From Oceanobacillus chungangensis (GTDB lineage: Bacteria > Bacillota > Bacilli > Bacillales > Amphibacillaceae): DNA of 64,000 nucleotides. Below are positions 25,569 through 34,219 of the stretch, piece after piece. A model generated the notes under the pieces. It was given only the letters and a program-made list of their open reading frames with translations. It did not search any database and was not told where the DNA came from. The stretch covers positions 19,211 through 83,210 of the forward strand of contig NZ_PIOD01000029.1 of the NCBI RefSeq assembly GCF_003369565.1, written 5' to 3'. How positions within the stretch are numbered: position 1 is the first letter of the stretch; each line of letters begins with the position of its first letter. Both the position numbers and the translations under genes were made by a program.

Positions 25569-27284
25569 CTACTTTGTAAATGATTCTTTAAATCGATCGG
25601 CCAACCAACGCTTCCAAATTCGACTGCCCCATTGATTACGATCACTTCTTAATGTATGTACTCGCCAATAGATTGGAGGATGGGCCATAAATTGAAACTC
25701 TAATAGTCGATAAAACCACGGTGAGCGCTCTAAGGATGATTTAATCTCTTTTTGATTTCTTATTTCCAGACTGTATTGTTGTGCTTTTCTCAATGCTTCA
25801 TCCTGACGAGTAGCAAGCGTGGCTAGACTGTCGGCCATTTGCCGTTTACCTCCATCAAGAAATGCAGCACCTAAATGATCTGCCCTTACTTCCATTAGCT
25901 GTAAATAAAATGATTGTACAAGGGGAAAAAGGAGCATAAGTGTCCAAATAATAAAAAATAATGGTGTAGAATAATCTTCTATATTCTCTATCTGTTCTAA
26001 CACAAATAAAAGTGAGAAGACGACAACGAGCATTAGAAAGGCACGACATAGTTGTCCCCACATAACATCACGTTTCTTTACATGTACTGCTTCATGAGCT
26101 AAAATTCCTTCAATTGCTTCAATCGGTAATGTTAATGTAGCTGAGGTTAAAGTTACCATCGATTTGCCGATATTCATTCCTGTCGCCATCCCGTTATACT
26201 GTGCAGAATCTGTCTCATAAACGTTTACATTTGGAATTCCAGCACGAACGAATATTTTTTCAGCTGCAGAAATGACATCAGGATTCTTAGTAGGCTTTGC
26301 ATCCATTGCAACCTTTAACACACGATCGGATACATACATATTAAAGAGCCAATAAATGATTGCAAAACTAACCATTAGCCAAACCGGTGCTTTGATAATA
26401 TATAAGAGCAATAGAATACTTGTATATGCCGAAACCCCTTTGACTGTAATCGCGAAATAAAACTTGCCGAGAAGTCGCTTTATATTCTTCTTATGATAGA
26501 GAGGCAGAATAGTAACCTTTTCTTCTATTGCATCCGCTATTTGGGATTCTGGCTCTACTTCTGCTTTCAATGTTTCTGTTTCTTTAATTGTTAGATAGAC
26601 AGTTTCACCAGGCATTTGCAATCGCAGTACTTTATCAAAGCTAGTCGTAAAATCAGTATTCGTTGTAAATAAAGTAAGATAAGGGTGCAGTTTTAATAGA
26701 TCTACTCCAGTTTCGATTGTTATCTTCTCAATATCCTCAAGCGGGTATATTCTTGAATCTAAGCGAGACAGAATATACAAGCTTTCTAGTTCTTTTGATA
26801 AATATATTCTTGTTGTATTGTACGTTATGATTCGCTTGATCATTTCTGTAATGGCAGTGAGCATACCAAAAACGATGACATAATTTAAGAGACTATATTC
26901 CGGTCCATAAATTAAAAATAGGGTTGCACCAGCAAATACAAGGATGGAAATCGCTAAATCTCCGAATATTCGCTTGTTATTTCGCACAATCTGTATTTCT
27001 TCTATAGCAGTTTGCTCGTTAATTTCCGCTTTTATCTCCCCAAATTTTCCATAATCAGCTAATAATAAATGCATCGATAAGTATCCAGCTGACATAAAAG
27101 AAATATAGATAAATCCGTCAGAATAACCATTTTGATAAAAGATAAAGCTGCTAAATAGAAGTGCTAACGTAATTTCACTGACATATCCTAGTTTTGTATT
27201 CCACTTTCTTAGTAAGTAAGAGATTACATAAATAATACAGCCATATAAGAGATGAACAATTGTTTCTAATAAATCGGGAAGCAT
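25569..27284 (-). CDS. M48-family membrane zinc metalloprotease
   Basis: 571 residues: an N-terminal membrane region (about four helices within ~1-130), a soluble segment, two helices around 280-330, and an M48 peptidase domain with zinc motif HEAVH in EGILAHEAVHVKKRD and downstream Glu in MEVRADHLGAAF. It is longer than HtpX (~290 aa) because of the N-terminal extension. Probably membrane-protein quality control. ATG follows AGGTG by five bases. First gene of a two-gene operon with the DUF1129/HAAS-like protein. Confidence 0.88.
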   Translation of the reverse strand: MLPDLLETIVHLLYGCIIYVISYLLRKWNTKLGYVSEITLALLFSSFIFYQNGYSDGFIYISFMSAGYLSMHLLLADYGKFGEIKAEINEQTAIEEIQIVRNNKRIFGDLAISILVFAGATLFLIYGPEYSLLNYVIVFGMLTAITEMIKRIITYNTTRIYLSKELESLYILSRLDSRIYPLEDIEKITIETGVDLLKLHPYLTLFTTNTDFTTSFDKVLRLQMPGETVYLTIKETETLKAEVEPESQIADAIEEKVTILPLYHKKNIKRLLGKFYFAITVKGVSAYTSILLLLYIIKAPVWLMVSFAIIYWLFNMYVSDRVLKVAMDAKPTKNPDVISAAEKIFVRAGIPNVNVYETDSAQYNGMATGMNIGKSMVTLTSATLTLPIEAIEGILAHEAVHVKKRDVMWGQLCRAFLMLVVVFSLLFVLEQIENIEDYSTPLFFIIWTLMLLFPLVQSFYLQLMEVRADHLGAAFLDGGKRQMADSLATLATRQDEALRKAQQYSLEIRNQKEIKSSLERSPWFYRLLEFQFMAHPPIYWRVHTLRSDRNQWGSRIWKRWLADRFKESFTK

Positions 27285-27666
27285 AGATACACCTGCCAGT
27301 CTAATTATTTTCTTGCAAATTTATGGGGTAATTCAGACCTTTTTGACCTTCTAAGATTCATATAAGTTTGTTTTGAATTTTCTTTTTTACGAATAACGAT
27401 TTTGTTCAACCATTGCCTAGAAAATAAGTAAATATAGAATGAAAACGTCGAAAATGGTAATCGTAAACACAGTCACAGCATAGAATGCTGGCGTTTCTAT
27501 AACGAGAATATTGCACATGGTTATTTGCTGTCCGTCCCGTTTCCTGAGGCTATACTTCTTATAAATCGGTCGAATTTTAAATTTGAATAAACAAAACCAT
27601 GACTACATAGCTTAATCGGTATTCTACATATAGCAGACAAATTTTAGGATTGATATTATAATCGAA
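27285..27666. other. Gap of ~380 bp without a supported gene
   Basis: Upstream region of the M48 gene. On the minus strand a frame of about 50 codons ending near 27418 is open (…YKKYSLRKRDGQQ… then a hydrophobic run) but has no start or ribosome site; it may be a decayed gene end. Nothing else recognised. Confidence 0.4.
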
Positions 27667-28017
27667 TCATTTATTTTTATTGTAATGAACTCCTTTTTCA
27701 ATAATTTTATCTACTGGTTGTTTAAGTAATTCCCATTGATGAATGAATTCGGTGAGTTGTATTTCTCCCTCAGTTGTGAGTTGATAATATTTCCGTTTTG
27801 GACCTGTATCTGATTTCTTCATTTCTCCAATGATCAATTTTTCTTTTTGTAGTCTAAGTAATATCGGATAAATGGACCCTTCACTAACATCGGATAATCC
27901 AAATTCTTGGAGTTTCATCGAAACCTCGTAGCCATAGGTTGGTTGCATCTTAATAATCGATAAAATGCATCCTTCTAAAATTCCTTTTAATAGTTGGCTT
28001 CGTTGTGAAATTTTCAC
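27667..28017 (-). CDS. PadR-family transcriptional regulator
   Basis: 116 residues with the PadR winged helix: LLKGILEGCILSII, YGYEVSMKL, SEGSIYPILLRLQKEKLI and the wing GPKRKYYQLTTEG, plus a short C-terminal dimer helix. It is the short form typical of PadR subfamily 2. GTG start at 28017 directly follows AAGGTAGGTGA. A palindrome 40-65 bases upstream is a likely autoregulatory operator. Candidate targets are itself and the nearby M48/DUF1129 operon. Confidence 0.9.
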   Translation of the reverse strand: MKISQRSQLLKGILEGCILSIIKMQPTYGYEVSMKLQEFGLSDVSEGSIYPILLRLQKEKLIIGEMKKSDTGPKRKYYQLTTEGEIQLTEFIHQWELLKQPVDKIIEKGVHYNKNK

Positions 28018-28057
28018 TCACCTACCTTGTATAACAATATAGTGAACCTTTAGATAG

Positions 28058-28082
28058 CTACCTTGCGATGCAAAGTAGCTTA
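28058..28082. promoter_or_regulatory. 25-bp interrupted palindrome, candidate PadR operator
   Basis: Arms AGCTAC (28058-28063) with GTAGCT (28077-28082) enclose TTGC and GCAA, giving a near-perfect inverted repeat upstream of the padR-type gene and of the divergent thioredoxin gene. Its TACTTTGC-type half-sites on the minus strand look like operators of PadR-like repressors; assignment is by position and pattern. Confidence 0.5.
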
Positions 28083-28230
28083 TTTAGAGTATATAACCTT
28101 TAAAAGAGAAAATGCAAGGATTATTATTATATTTTCCAAAAATTTAGTTGAAAAATATATTTAAAGCAAAGAATAGGACAAGTTAGGGGGAGTTATATAC
28201 AATGGAATAAAAGAAAGGAAGTGACCATGA

Positions 28231-28551
28231 GTGGAAAAAATCAATACAATCGAAATGTTTGAAGAAAAAATTCAAAGTGAGAATCCAATTATCGTAAAGT
28301 TTTATGCGGATTGGTGCACAGACTGTAAGGTACTTGATATGTTTATTGGTGACGTTAAAAGCGAATTCAGTCAATATCAATGGTATGAAGTAAATAGTGA
28401 TGAGCTAAACGGGGTAGCTGAGAGCTACGATGTGATGGGGATACCGAGTATATTAATTTTCCAAAATGGAGAGAAGCTTGCACATCAGCATAGTGCTTAC
28501 ACAAAATCACCGGGAGAAGTATCAGCATTTCTTCATCAACAGCTAGGCTAA
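28231..28551 (+). CDS. Thioredoxin-family protein
   Basis: 106 residues, one thioredoxin fold: VKFYADWCTDCKVLD with a CxxC active site (C31/C34, Thr-Asp between rather than Gly-Pro), cis-Pro in MGIPSILIF, and Gly-rich end. It resembles the uncharacterised YdbP/YtpP thioredoxin-like proteins rather than TrxA. GTG start at 28231 preceded by AAAGGAAGTG. Monocistronic with its own terminator; divergent from padR. Confidence 0.9.
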   Translation: MEKINTIEMFEEKIQSENPIIVKFYADWCTDCKVLDMFIGDVKSEFSQYQWYEVNSDELNGVAESYDVMGIPSILIFQNGEKLAHQHSAYTKSPGEVSAFLHQQLG

Positions 28552-28556
28552 TTAGT

Positions 28557-28593
28557 AAAACGATCATTCATATCATATGGTGATCGTTTTTTT
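28557..28593 (+). terminator. Terminator of the thioredoxin-like gene
   Basis: 10-bp stem (28557-28566 with 28581-28590), then a run of T. Confidence 0.9.
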
Positions 28594-28758
28594 GGGCAAG
28601 AAAAAGCTGAAATACTTGAAAAACGGCTGATATAGTACTTTAATTGGTTGATATCAATATATTCGAAATTCGAGGTGTGACAGGCACCTATTCGTATTTT
28701 TTCGTATACATTAGTATAATAGTATAAACTATCGGGAAGTAAGGGGAAGAGACAGCAC

Positions 28759-29325
28759 ATGATAAATCCGATATTAATTGATTTACCACAAGATTTTAAT
28801 ACGGAACGTCTTTTTATTCGAATGGCAATGCCTGGTGATGGGAATGTTGTATATGACGCGATGAATGCAAGTAGGAAGGACTTGAATAAATGGTTGGAGT
28901 TCGCTTTATATGAACAGTCTCTGGATCAGGTGGAACAGATGGTGAGGGAGGCACATATTCATTTCTTACAACGGATCGAATTACGCTTCCACATTTTTCA
29001 TAAAAAGACGGGTGACTTTATTGGCTCGACAAGTCTTCATCATATTAACTGGAATGTACCGGCATTTGAAATTGGGTACTGGATTGATAGCAGAAAAAGC
29101 GGTAATGGCTACATGCTAGAAGCCGTTGAGGGATTAACCTTTTATGCCTTCTATGCGCTGCACGCAAATCGAGTTGAAATTCAATGTGATTCGAAAAATG
29201 TAAAGAGCAGGGCCATTCCAGAACGTTTAGGATATACGCTTGAGGGAACTCTCCGAAATGCTTCGGTATCTATCGATAGGGAGGAACTACGTGATTCTTG
29301 TATTTATGCGAAGATTAGAGAGTAA
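28759..29325 (+). CDS. GNAT N-acetyltransferase (RimJ/RimL type)
   Basis: 188 residues. Pattern of the RimJ/RimL group: TERLFIRMAMPGDG at the N-terminus, TGDFIGSTSLHHINW, FEIGYWIDSRKSGNGYMLEAVEGLTFYAF (acetyl-CoA loop) and RVEIQCDSKNVKSRAIPERLGYTLEGTLRN. It transfers acetyl to an amine, in homologues a ribosomal-protein N-terminus or small molecule; substrate unknown here. ATG at 28759 follows AAGGGGAAGAG. A -10-like TATAAT lies at 28715-28720. Confidence 0.92.
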   Translation: MINPILIDLPQDFNTERLFIRMAMPGDGNVVYDAMNASRKDLNKWLEFALYEQSLDQVEQMVREAHIHFLQRIELRFHIFHKKTGDFIGSTSLHHINWNVPAFEIGYWIDSRKSGNGYMLEAVEGLTFYAFYALHANRVEIQCDSKNVKSRAIPERLGYTLEGTLRNASVSIDREELRDSCIYAKIRE

Positions 29326-29349
29326 TTAGTAAATAGGCAGGTGAGGAAT

Positions 29350-30042
29350 ATGGGACGCCCAAAAATATTAATAGTAGAAGATGAGCGGAAAATAAGTCGA
29401 GTACTGGAAATCGAACTGGATTATGAAAACTATGAAACAGAAGTTGCAGATAATGGCAATGACGCAGTCCGTTTAATTGGAGAAAAGGAATGGGATTTGG
29501 TATTGCTTGATATTATGATTCCGGAATTGAGTGGCTTAGAAGTGCTTCGCAGGGTAAGGCGAACGGATGAACATACTCCGGTAATTTTATTAACGGCAAG
29601 AGATGAAATTCATGATAAAGTAAGCGGTCTTGATTTAGGTGCGAATGATTATATTACGAAGCCATTCCAGATTGAAGAGCTCTTAGCGCGAGTCCGTGTG
29701 CATTTACGAAAACCTCAAGGGAAGAAAGAAACTGCTGATATGCTAACTATAGGGGAATTAAGTGTAAATGTAAGTAGTCGTGAAATTGTAAGGGACGAGA
29801 AGCAAATAGAACTTACACCACGTGAATTCGATTTACTTGTCTACCTGCTGGAAAATAAAAATATCGTCTTGACTAGGGATCAGTTAATCGAACAAGTATG
29901 GGGATTCGATTATTACGGTGATACTAATGTGGTTGATGTTTATATCCGTTATCTGCGTCAAAAGATTGATAAAGGATTTGAATCACCTTATATCCAAACT
30001 ATACGTGGTGTCGGCTATACAATAAAGGAACTTGATAAATGA
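29350..30042 (+). CDS. ykoG: Response regulator, YkoG-like (OmpR family)
   Basis: 230 residues: receiver with E10/D11, phospho-acceptor D54 (LVLLDIMIPELSGLEVLRR) and TKPFQIEELLARVR, plus a winged helix with LTPREFDLLVYLLENKNIVLTR and TIRGVGYTIK. It resembles B. subtilis YkoG, and the downstream kinase and PepSY gene match ykoH-ykoI order. Start: ATG at 29350 after GCAGGTGAGG; the GTG at 29341 lies in this site. The stop overlaps the kinase start (ATGA). Probable targets: the PepSY genes behind the tandem repeats at 32079 and 32494. Confidence 0.85.
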   Translation: MGRPKILIVEDERKISRVLEIELDYENYETEVADNGNDAVRLIGEKEWDLVLLDIMIPELSGLEVLRRVRRTDEHTPVILLTARDEIHDKVSGLDLGANDYITKPFQIEELLARVRVHLRKPQGKKETADMLTIGELSVNVSSREIVRDEKQIELTPREFDLLVYLLENKNIVLTRDQLIEQVWGFDYYGDTNVVDVYIRYLRQKIDKGFESPYIQTIRGVGYTIKELDK

Positions 30043-31400
30043 AGCTAAAGACTAAGATTCAGCTTTTTTCTAGTTTATTGATGCTCATTTTAATCTTGCT
30101 CGTGAATATCGCCATTTACTATCTATTTTATCAAATGACTGCTGATAGCGAATTAGAGCAATTATCAGAACAAACAAATACTCTCTTCACAACATTGGCG
30201 GATAATCCAGAAATCAGTGAAGTGGAAGCGGAAAATCTGTTAAGGGCTTATTTACCCGCAGATGGAATCATTCGTGTAATTGATAAGAATGGTAATCCAA
30301 TCCATCAGCTGATGAAATTAGGGGAGTATGAGACATTACCTTGGGGATATACGACTACAGAATCGCGGGAACTTCTTCCTCAGGATAATGCACCAGATAT
30401 TGCAATAGTGACGAAGCCAATTATATGGACTAATGGGGAGCATGCAGGGGAAATTGTGACAGTACAGGTTGCAAATCATTTAATTCCACTTCATGAAACG
30501 ATGCAAACATTATTTTATGTCCTGTCAATCTTATTTGTCATTATGCTTATTCCAATTTTAATTGCGGGAAATGTTTTAAGTAAATTTCTTCTGCTCCCGA
30601 TAAAACAATTAATCGAAACAATGAAGGAAAACACGAAGCAGGCAAAATGGAAGAAAATTAATGTTGAGAACCGCTCGAAGGACGAATTATATGAGATGGA
30701 AATGACCTTTAATGAAATGATTGATTATTTAAAGGACAACTATGAGAAACAGGAGATGTTCGTTTCCAATGCATCCCATGAATTAAAAACGCCCATTCAA
30801 ATTGTGAAGAGCTATGGACAATTACTTGCACGGCGAGGGCGCGATAATCCAGAGCTTTTTCAAGAAGCAGTTGATGCGATCGATTCAGAGGCCGACCGGA
30901 TGCAAAAACTGATTGAACAGATGCTGTCATTAGCAAAGAATACGCAAGTAGCACCCAGGGAGAAGATTGACCTCACGTCTCTTGTTGCGGACACTGTTTC
31001 AACGTTTCAAGGTGCATATAAAAGGCAATTTCATTTTATTCAAGAAGTAGGTACTGTTTTTGTGAATGGATCTCGCGATCAATTGGAGCAGGTTCTGTAT
31101 ATTCTCATTGAAAATGCGTTGAAATATAGTAAAGAGAAAATAGAAATTAAGCTTTCAGAACAAAATAATCTAGCTACATTTTCGGTTCGCGATTATGGAC
31201 AAGGAATACCAGAAACAGAGCAATCGCGGATTTTTGAACGATTTTATCGTGTTGATAAGGCAAGAAACAGGGATACAGGTGGGACTGGACTCGGTTTAGC
31301 AATCGCTAAGACTATCACAGATCAGCACCATGGAACATTATCTGTGAAAAGTATACCTGGTGAGGGATCGACTTTTTCACTAGCATTACCAGTTGATTGA
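30039..31400 (+). CDS. ykoH: Sensor histidine kinase, YkoH-like
   Basis: 453 residues: helices at ~9-32 and ~157-178 flanking a ~125-residue extracytoplasmic sensor, a HAMP region, HisKA with H247 (SNASHELKTPIQ) and a GHKL ATPase domain (ENALKYSKE, DYGQGIPE, FERFYRVDKARN, GGTGLGLAIAK). It overlaps the regulator gene by four bases. As in YkoH the N-terminus begins MKLKTKI. The gene is followed after 29 bases by a PepSY protein that could modulate the sensor from outside the membrane. Confidence 0.86.
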   Translation: MKLKTKIQLFSSLLMLILILLVNIAIYYLFYQMTADSELEQLSEQTNTLFTTLADNPEISEVEAENLLRAYLPADGIIRVIDKNGNPIHQLMKLGEYETLPWGYTTTESRELLPQDNAPDIAIVTKPIIWTNGEHAGEIVTVQVANHLIPLHETMQTLFYVLSILFVIMLIPILIAGNVLSKFLLLPIKQLIETMKENTKQAKWKKINVENRSKDELYEMEMTFNEMIDYLKDNYEKQEMFVSNASHELKTPIQIVKSYGQLLARRGRDNPELFQEAVDAIDSEADRMQKLIEQMLSLAKNTQVAPREKIDLTSLVADTVSTFQGAYKRQFHFIQEVGTVFVNGSRDQLEQVLYILIENALKYSKEKIEIKLSEQNNLATFSVRDYGQGIPETEQSRIFERFYRVDKARNRDTGGTGLGLAIAKTITDQHHGTLSVKSIPGEGSTFSLALPVD

Positions 31401-31429
31401 CGTAATAAAAGTTTGAAGCGGGTGATAAA

Positions 31430-32038
31430 ATGGCAAAGAAATTAGGTATCATCGTGGCAAGCATCGTCGTAATTATAATTGTGGGAATTAGTATTTTTCT
31501 TTGGAGCGGCTCTGCTAAAGAACCAAAGCTTTCAGTAGCAGAGATTCGGCGATTGGTGGAGAGTCAATACCCTGGAACGATATCGGAACCGGTATTAGTA
31601 GCAGGTGAGAATGGGACAGTATATGACGTTACTTCCAATAATGGTGACAAGTCCTATAAAATTAGAATGGATGGCAATACTGGTGAGGTGCTATCCATCA
31701 ATATGCAAGACAACTCCAGAAAAATAGCACAGAAGGGTAAAACAGTGGAAAAAGAGAAGGATGCTAATAAAAAAGAGGAACAACCGGATCAACCAGGAAA
31801 TAATGGGACCCAACAGAGAGCTACTAGCGATGCGGTAATTGATCTAGAACAAGCTAAAGAAATTGCGTTAAAGCAATTTACTGGTACATTTGAAAAGATA
31901 GAGCTTGAAAAAGATAACGATCGTTTAAGCTATGAAATCGAAATGAAAAATGAAACAGCAGAAGCAGAAATTCTAATCGATGCCTATACTGGAGATGTAA
32001 TTTTGCTGGATATTGAATCAGCGGATGATGAAGATTAA
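31430..32038 (+). CDS. Membrane-anchored protein with two PepSY domains (YkoI-like)
   Basis: 202 residues: an N-terminal signal anchor (~4-26, MAKKLGIIVASIVVIIIVG), a first PepSY domain (~35-95, AEIRRLVESQYPGTISEP…MDGNTGEVLSI), a charged K/E/Q-rich linker (~100-135) and a second PepSY (~138-200, QAKEIALKQFTGTFEKIEL…IDAYTGDVILLD). Last gene of the ykoGH operon. PepSY domains often inhibit peptidases or regulate adjacent sensor kinases; the actual partner is unknown. Strong terminator follows. Confidence 0.9.
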   Translation: MAKKLGIIVASIVVIIIVGISIFLWSGSAKEPKLSVAEIRRLVESQYPGTISEPVLVAGENGTVYDVTSNNGDKSYKIRMDGNTGEVLSINMQDNSRKIAQKGKTVEKEKDANKKEEQPDQPGNNGTQQRATSDAVIDLEQAKEIALKQFTGTFEKIELEKDNDRLSYEIEMKNETAEAEILIDAYTGDVILLDIESADDED

Positions 32039-32042
32039 ATCG

Positions 32043-32077
32043 TAAGCTATTAGAGAAATCTAGTAGCTTATTTTTTT
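32043..32077 (+). terminator. Terminator of the ykoGH–PepSY operon
   Basis: 12-bp stem with one G-T pair (32043-32054 with 32059-32070), GAAA loop, seven T. Confidence 0.93.
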
Positions 32078-32078
32078 A

Positions 32079-32134
32079 TTCTCATCAAATTCTAATCTTA
32101 CTCACATCGTCTTTTCATTCATGATGGATATGAT
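32079..32134 (+). promoter_or_regulatory. Activator-type promoter of the single-PepSY gene
   Basis: Direct repeat TTCTCATC / TTCTAATC with an 11-base period (32079-32086, 32090-32097), then TATGAT (-10, 32129-32134) with no recognisable -35. The same layout with the same spacing recurs at 32494. This is the architecture of an OmpR-type activated promoter, presumably for the YkoG-like regulator. Confidence 0.55.
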
Positions 32135-32165
32135 GTAAGTAACAAGAAAACGAGGGGGAAAAGAG

Positions 32166-32465
32166 ATGAAAAAGACAATTGGTTTCGTTATTGCTACATT
32201 TATTTGCATCGGATTATTCGTATTTGGTCCGTCGCAAACAAGTGCTTCAATAGCTAATCCAGAAAACGGAGAAAAAATAAGTCTATTAGAAGCAGAACAC
32301 ATTGCATTACAGGAATTTACAGGCATCGTGAAACAGCATCAACTTACATGGGTCGATAATTGCCAAACATACGAAGTTGAGATTACAAATCGGAATCAAG
32401 AGGCAAAAATTGAAGTGGACGCATTTACAGGGGAAATTATAAACTTAGACATCACCCAGAATTAA
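32166..32465 (+). CDS. Secreted single-PepSY-domain protein
   Basis: 99 residues: a signal peptide (~1-26, MKKTIGFVIATFICIGLFVFG…TSA) and one PepSY domain (~35-97, SLLEAEHIALQEFTGIVKQHQL…VDAFTGEIINLD). It looks like the C-terminal half of the two-domain paralogues on either side, so the cluster grew by duplication. ATG is preceded by GAGGGGG. It has its own putative activator-dependent promoter and no clear terminator, so read-through to the next gene is possible. Confidence 0.88.
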   Translation: MKKTIGFVIATFICIGLFVFGPSQTSASIANPENGEKISLLEAEHIALQEFTGIVKQHQLTWVDNCQTYEVEITNRNQEAKIEVDAFTGEIINLDITQN

Positions 32466-32493
32466 GGACCATGTTTAAAGGGAAATACAAAGA

Positions 32494-32549
32494 TTCTCAT
32501 CAATTTCTAACTTTCTTCACATGATCCTTTCATTCATGATAGCTATGAT
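32494..32549 (+). promoter_or_regulatory. Activator-type promoter of the double-PepSY gene
   Basis: TTCTCATC / TTCTAACT, 11 bases apart (32494, 32505), and TATGAT at 32544-32549, 39 bases from the second repeat as in the first copy. The stretch CATTCATGAT and ATGATGTAAGTAACAAGAA is shared with 32114-32157. Confidence 0.55.
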
Positions 32550-32580
32550 GTAAGTAACAAGAATACAAGGAGGAAATAAT

Positions 32581-33186
32581 ATGAAAAAGAAAATAGGCGT
32601 AACTATTGGAGCGATGGCAGTTGCCGGATTAGTCGGATTAGGGTTTTCACAAAATGTAGTTGTAAATGCTGACCCAGTGATTACAGTAAATGAAATTAAA
32701 GAAAAAGTGACAACCCAATATCCAGGAACAATTACGGAACTGGAACTAGATGAAAAATCAAATAAGCCGATTTACGAGGTGGAAATTAAAAATGACAATA
32801 GGGAATACGAATTAGAGATTGATGGAAATACTGGTGAAGTTCTAGCTCTTGATGAAAAGGAAACAAAAAATGATAACATAAAAACAGATGAAGACAGGCA
32901 AACAAAGAGTGAAAGTAAAGCAACAGATGATGACAAAGATTCTGTTACCCAAAAAACAGTTGAACAAAAATCAACTAACAAAGCTGTAATTGGTGATAAA
33001 AAAGCGAGAAGCATTGCTGCTAATCAATTTTCAGGTACAATCGTCGAGCTTGACCTTGATGAAGACGATGGACGATTAATTTATGAAATTGAAATGGAAA
33101 ATGGGGATAGCGATGCAGAAATAGAAATCGATGCATACACTGGAAAAATTCTAGTTGTTGATATTGATCACGGTGATGATGACTAA
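32581..33186 (+). CDS. Secreted double-PepSY-domain protein
   Basis: 201 residues: signal peptide (~1-30, MKKKIGVTIGAMAVAGLVGLG…VNA), first PepSY (~36-93, EIKEKVTTQYPGTITELEL…IDGNTGEVLALD), a K/D/S-rich linker (~95-138) and a second PepSY (~140-198, KARSIAANQFSGTIVELDL…IDAYTGKILVVD) with an acidic end. It is a paralogue of the YkoI-like protein at 31430, differing in having a cleavable-looking signal. ATG follows AAGGAGG. Terminator after it. Confidence 0.9.
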   Translation: MKKKIGVTIGAMAVAGLVGLGFSQNVVVNADPVITVNEIKEKVTTQYPGTITELELDEKSNKPIYEVEIKNDNREYELEIDGNTGEVLALDEKETKNDNIKTDEDRQTKSESKATDDDKDSVTQKTVEQKSTNKAVIGDKKARSIAANQFSGTIVELDLDEDDGRLIYEIEMENGDSDAEIEIDAYTGKILVVDIDHGDDD

Positions 33187-33194
33187 ACAATGGA

Positions 33195-33232
33195 AATAGA
33201 AGCTAATCCACTTGGATTAGCTTCTATTTATA
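33195..33232 (+). terminator. Terminator of the PepSY cluster
   Basis: 15-bp perfect stem (33195-33209 with 33214-33228), loop ACTT, short T-rich tail. Confidence 0.9.
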
Positions 33233-33256
33233 TGACGGCTTTATCTCATTGTTATA

Positions 33257-33288
33257 AAACAGCTTCATTCTGTCCGATGAGGCTGTTT
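33257..33288 (-). terminator. Probable terminator of the DUF421 gene
   Basis: 12-bp stem with one G-T pair (33257-33268 with 33277-33288); on the minus strand TTTTAT follows. It lies 65 bases after the DUF421 stop. Confidence 0.55.
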
Positions 33289-33352
33289 CAATAGCATATT
33301 CTTCGAAAAAATCCTAGTAGAGAAATATATTATCATTCCTCTTTAGAATTTC

Positions 33353-34030
33353 CTACCTATCTACCCCTCTAACAACAAACCCATGCGTTTTAGACCATTC
33401 AGCATAATAAATCTTGCTTAAGTCTTTATACCCCTTTTCATATAATTGTGCTCGCAGCCATTCCTCATCTTTTCCGATATATTCTAGTGTCTTGTCCTCA
33501 ATTCTCCCTTCATCAACCAATAAGTAGGATAATGAGGTTTCTTCGGGTTTAATGGATAGCATTTCGGCAGTAACAGGTGATGATAATTCATTTTTCATAA
33601 CACTTAATTGGCCGCTTGGTTCTAAGACTGCATACTTTACTTCTTTTAAAGAAAATATCCCTTGTTGACGGAGCATTGTTCGAAGCTGTTCGGATTCTAG
33701 TTTATTCTTTTTAAGCTTCTTAATATCGAGTTCACCATCTGAGACTATAATTGATGGTTCTCCTTTCAATACGGGGCGCATTTTTTCAATCTTCCTCACT
33801 ATCATTTCAATAATAAAGATTAGAATCGCCCATAATGCTATTGCGTAAAGTATATCCCACACACTCACCAAATCATCATAAACCGATTCTTCAAGCAGGC
33901 CACCAAGAACTAATAGATATACAAGATCAAACGGTGTTATTTGTGAAAGTTCCTTTTTCCCCAACAGTCGAACAACGAGTAATAACGCTATGAGTCCAAC
34001 AATTATTTTCATTGTTATTGTAGTTTCCAT
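33353..34030 (-). CDS. DUF421/YetF-family membrane protein
   Basis: 225 residues: three N-terminal membrane helices (~7-78) with the family block RLLGKKELSQITPFDLVYLLVLGG, then a soluble domain carrying KGEPSIIVSDGELDIKKLKKNKL and LRQQGIFSLKEVKYAVLEPSGQLSV. YetF/YcaP-like proteins of Bacillus; some YetF members belong to spore or germination-linked families, but no function is assigned here. Start: ATG at 34030 six bases after AGGTGGAG; the GTG at 34042 overlaps that site. Monocistronic. Confidence 0.92.
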   Translation of the reverse strand: METTITMKIIVGLIALLLVVRLLGKKELSQITPFDLVYLLVLGGLLEESVYDDLVSVWDILYAIALWAILIFIIEMIVRKIEKMRPVLKGEPSIIVSDGELDIKKLKKNKLESEQLRTMLRQQGIFSLKEVKYAVLEPSGQLSVMKNELSSPVTAEMLSIKPEETSLSYLLVDEGRIEDKTLEYIGKDEEWLRAQLYEKGYKDLSKIYYAEWSKTHGFVVRGVDR

Positions 34031-34219
34031 GATAATCTCCACCTATATATCAATTTTATAAGCTAATTTCTTATTACCCGTAGAATTTGTTTATTAACCG
34101 CGATCCCAAATTATTACAGGACTTCAAATCAGTTTTATTTACGCAATAGCTGATTTTGCTTTCGTTTCATATGTCTTGATAAGTGATACATATATAGTAA
34201 GAAAAAAGGAGGTATGCTC

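Noticed and set aside
27415..27600. Open minus-strand stretch before the M48 gene
   Set aside because: No usable start codon and no ribosome site; at most a decayed remnant.
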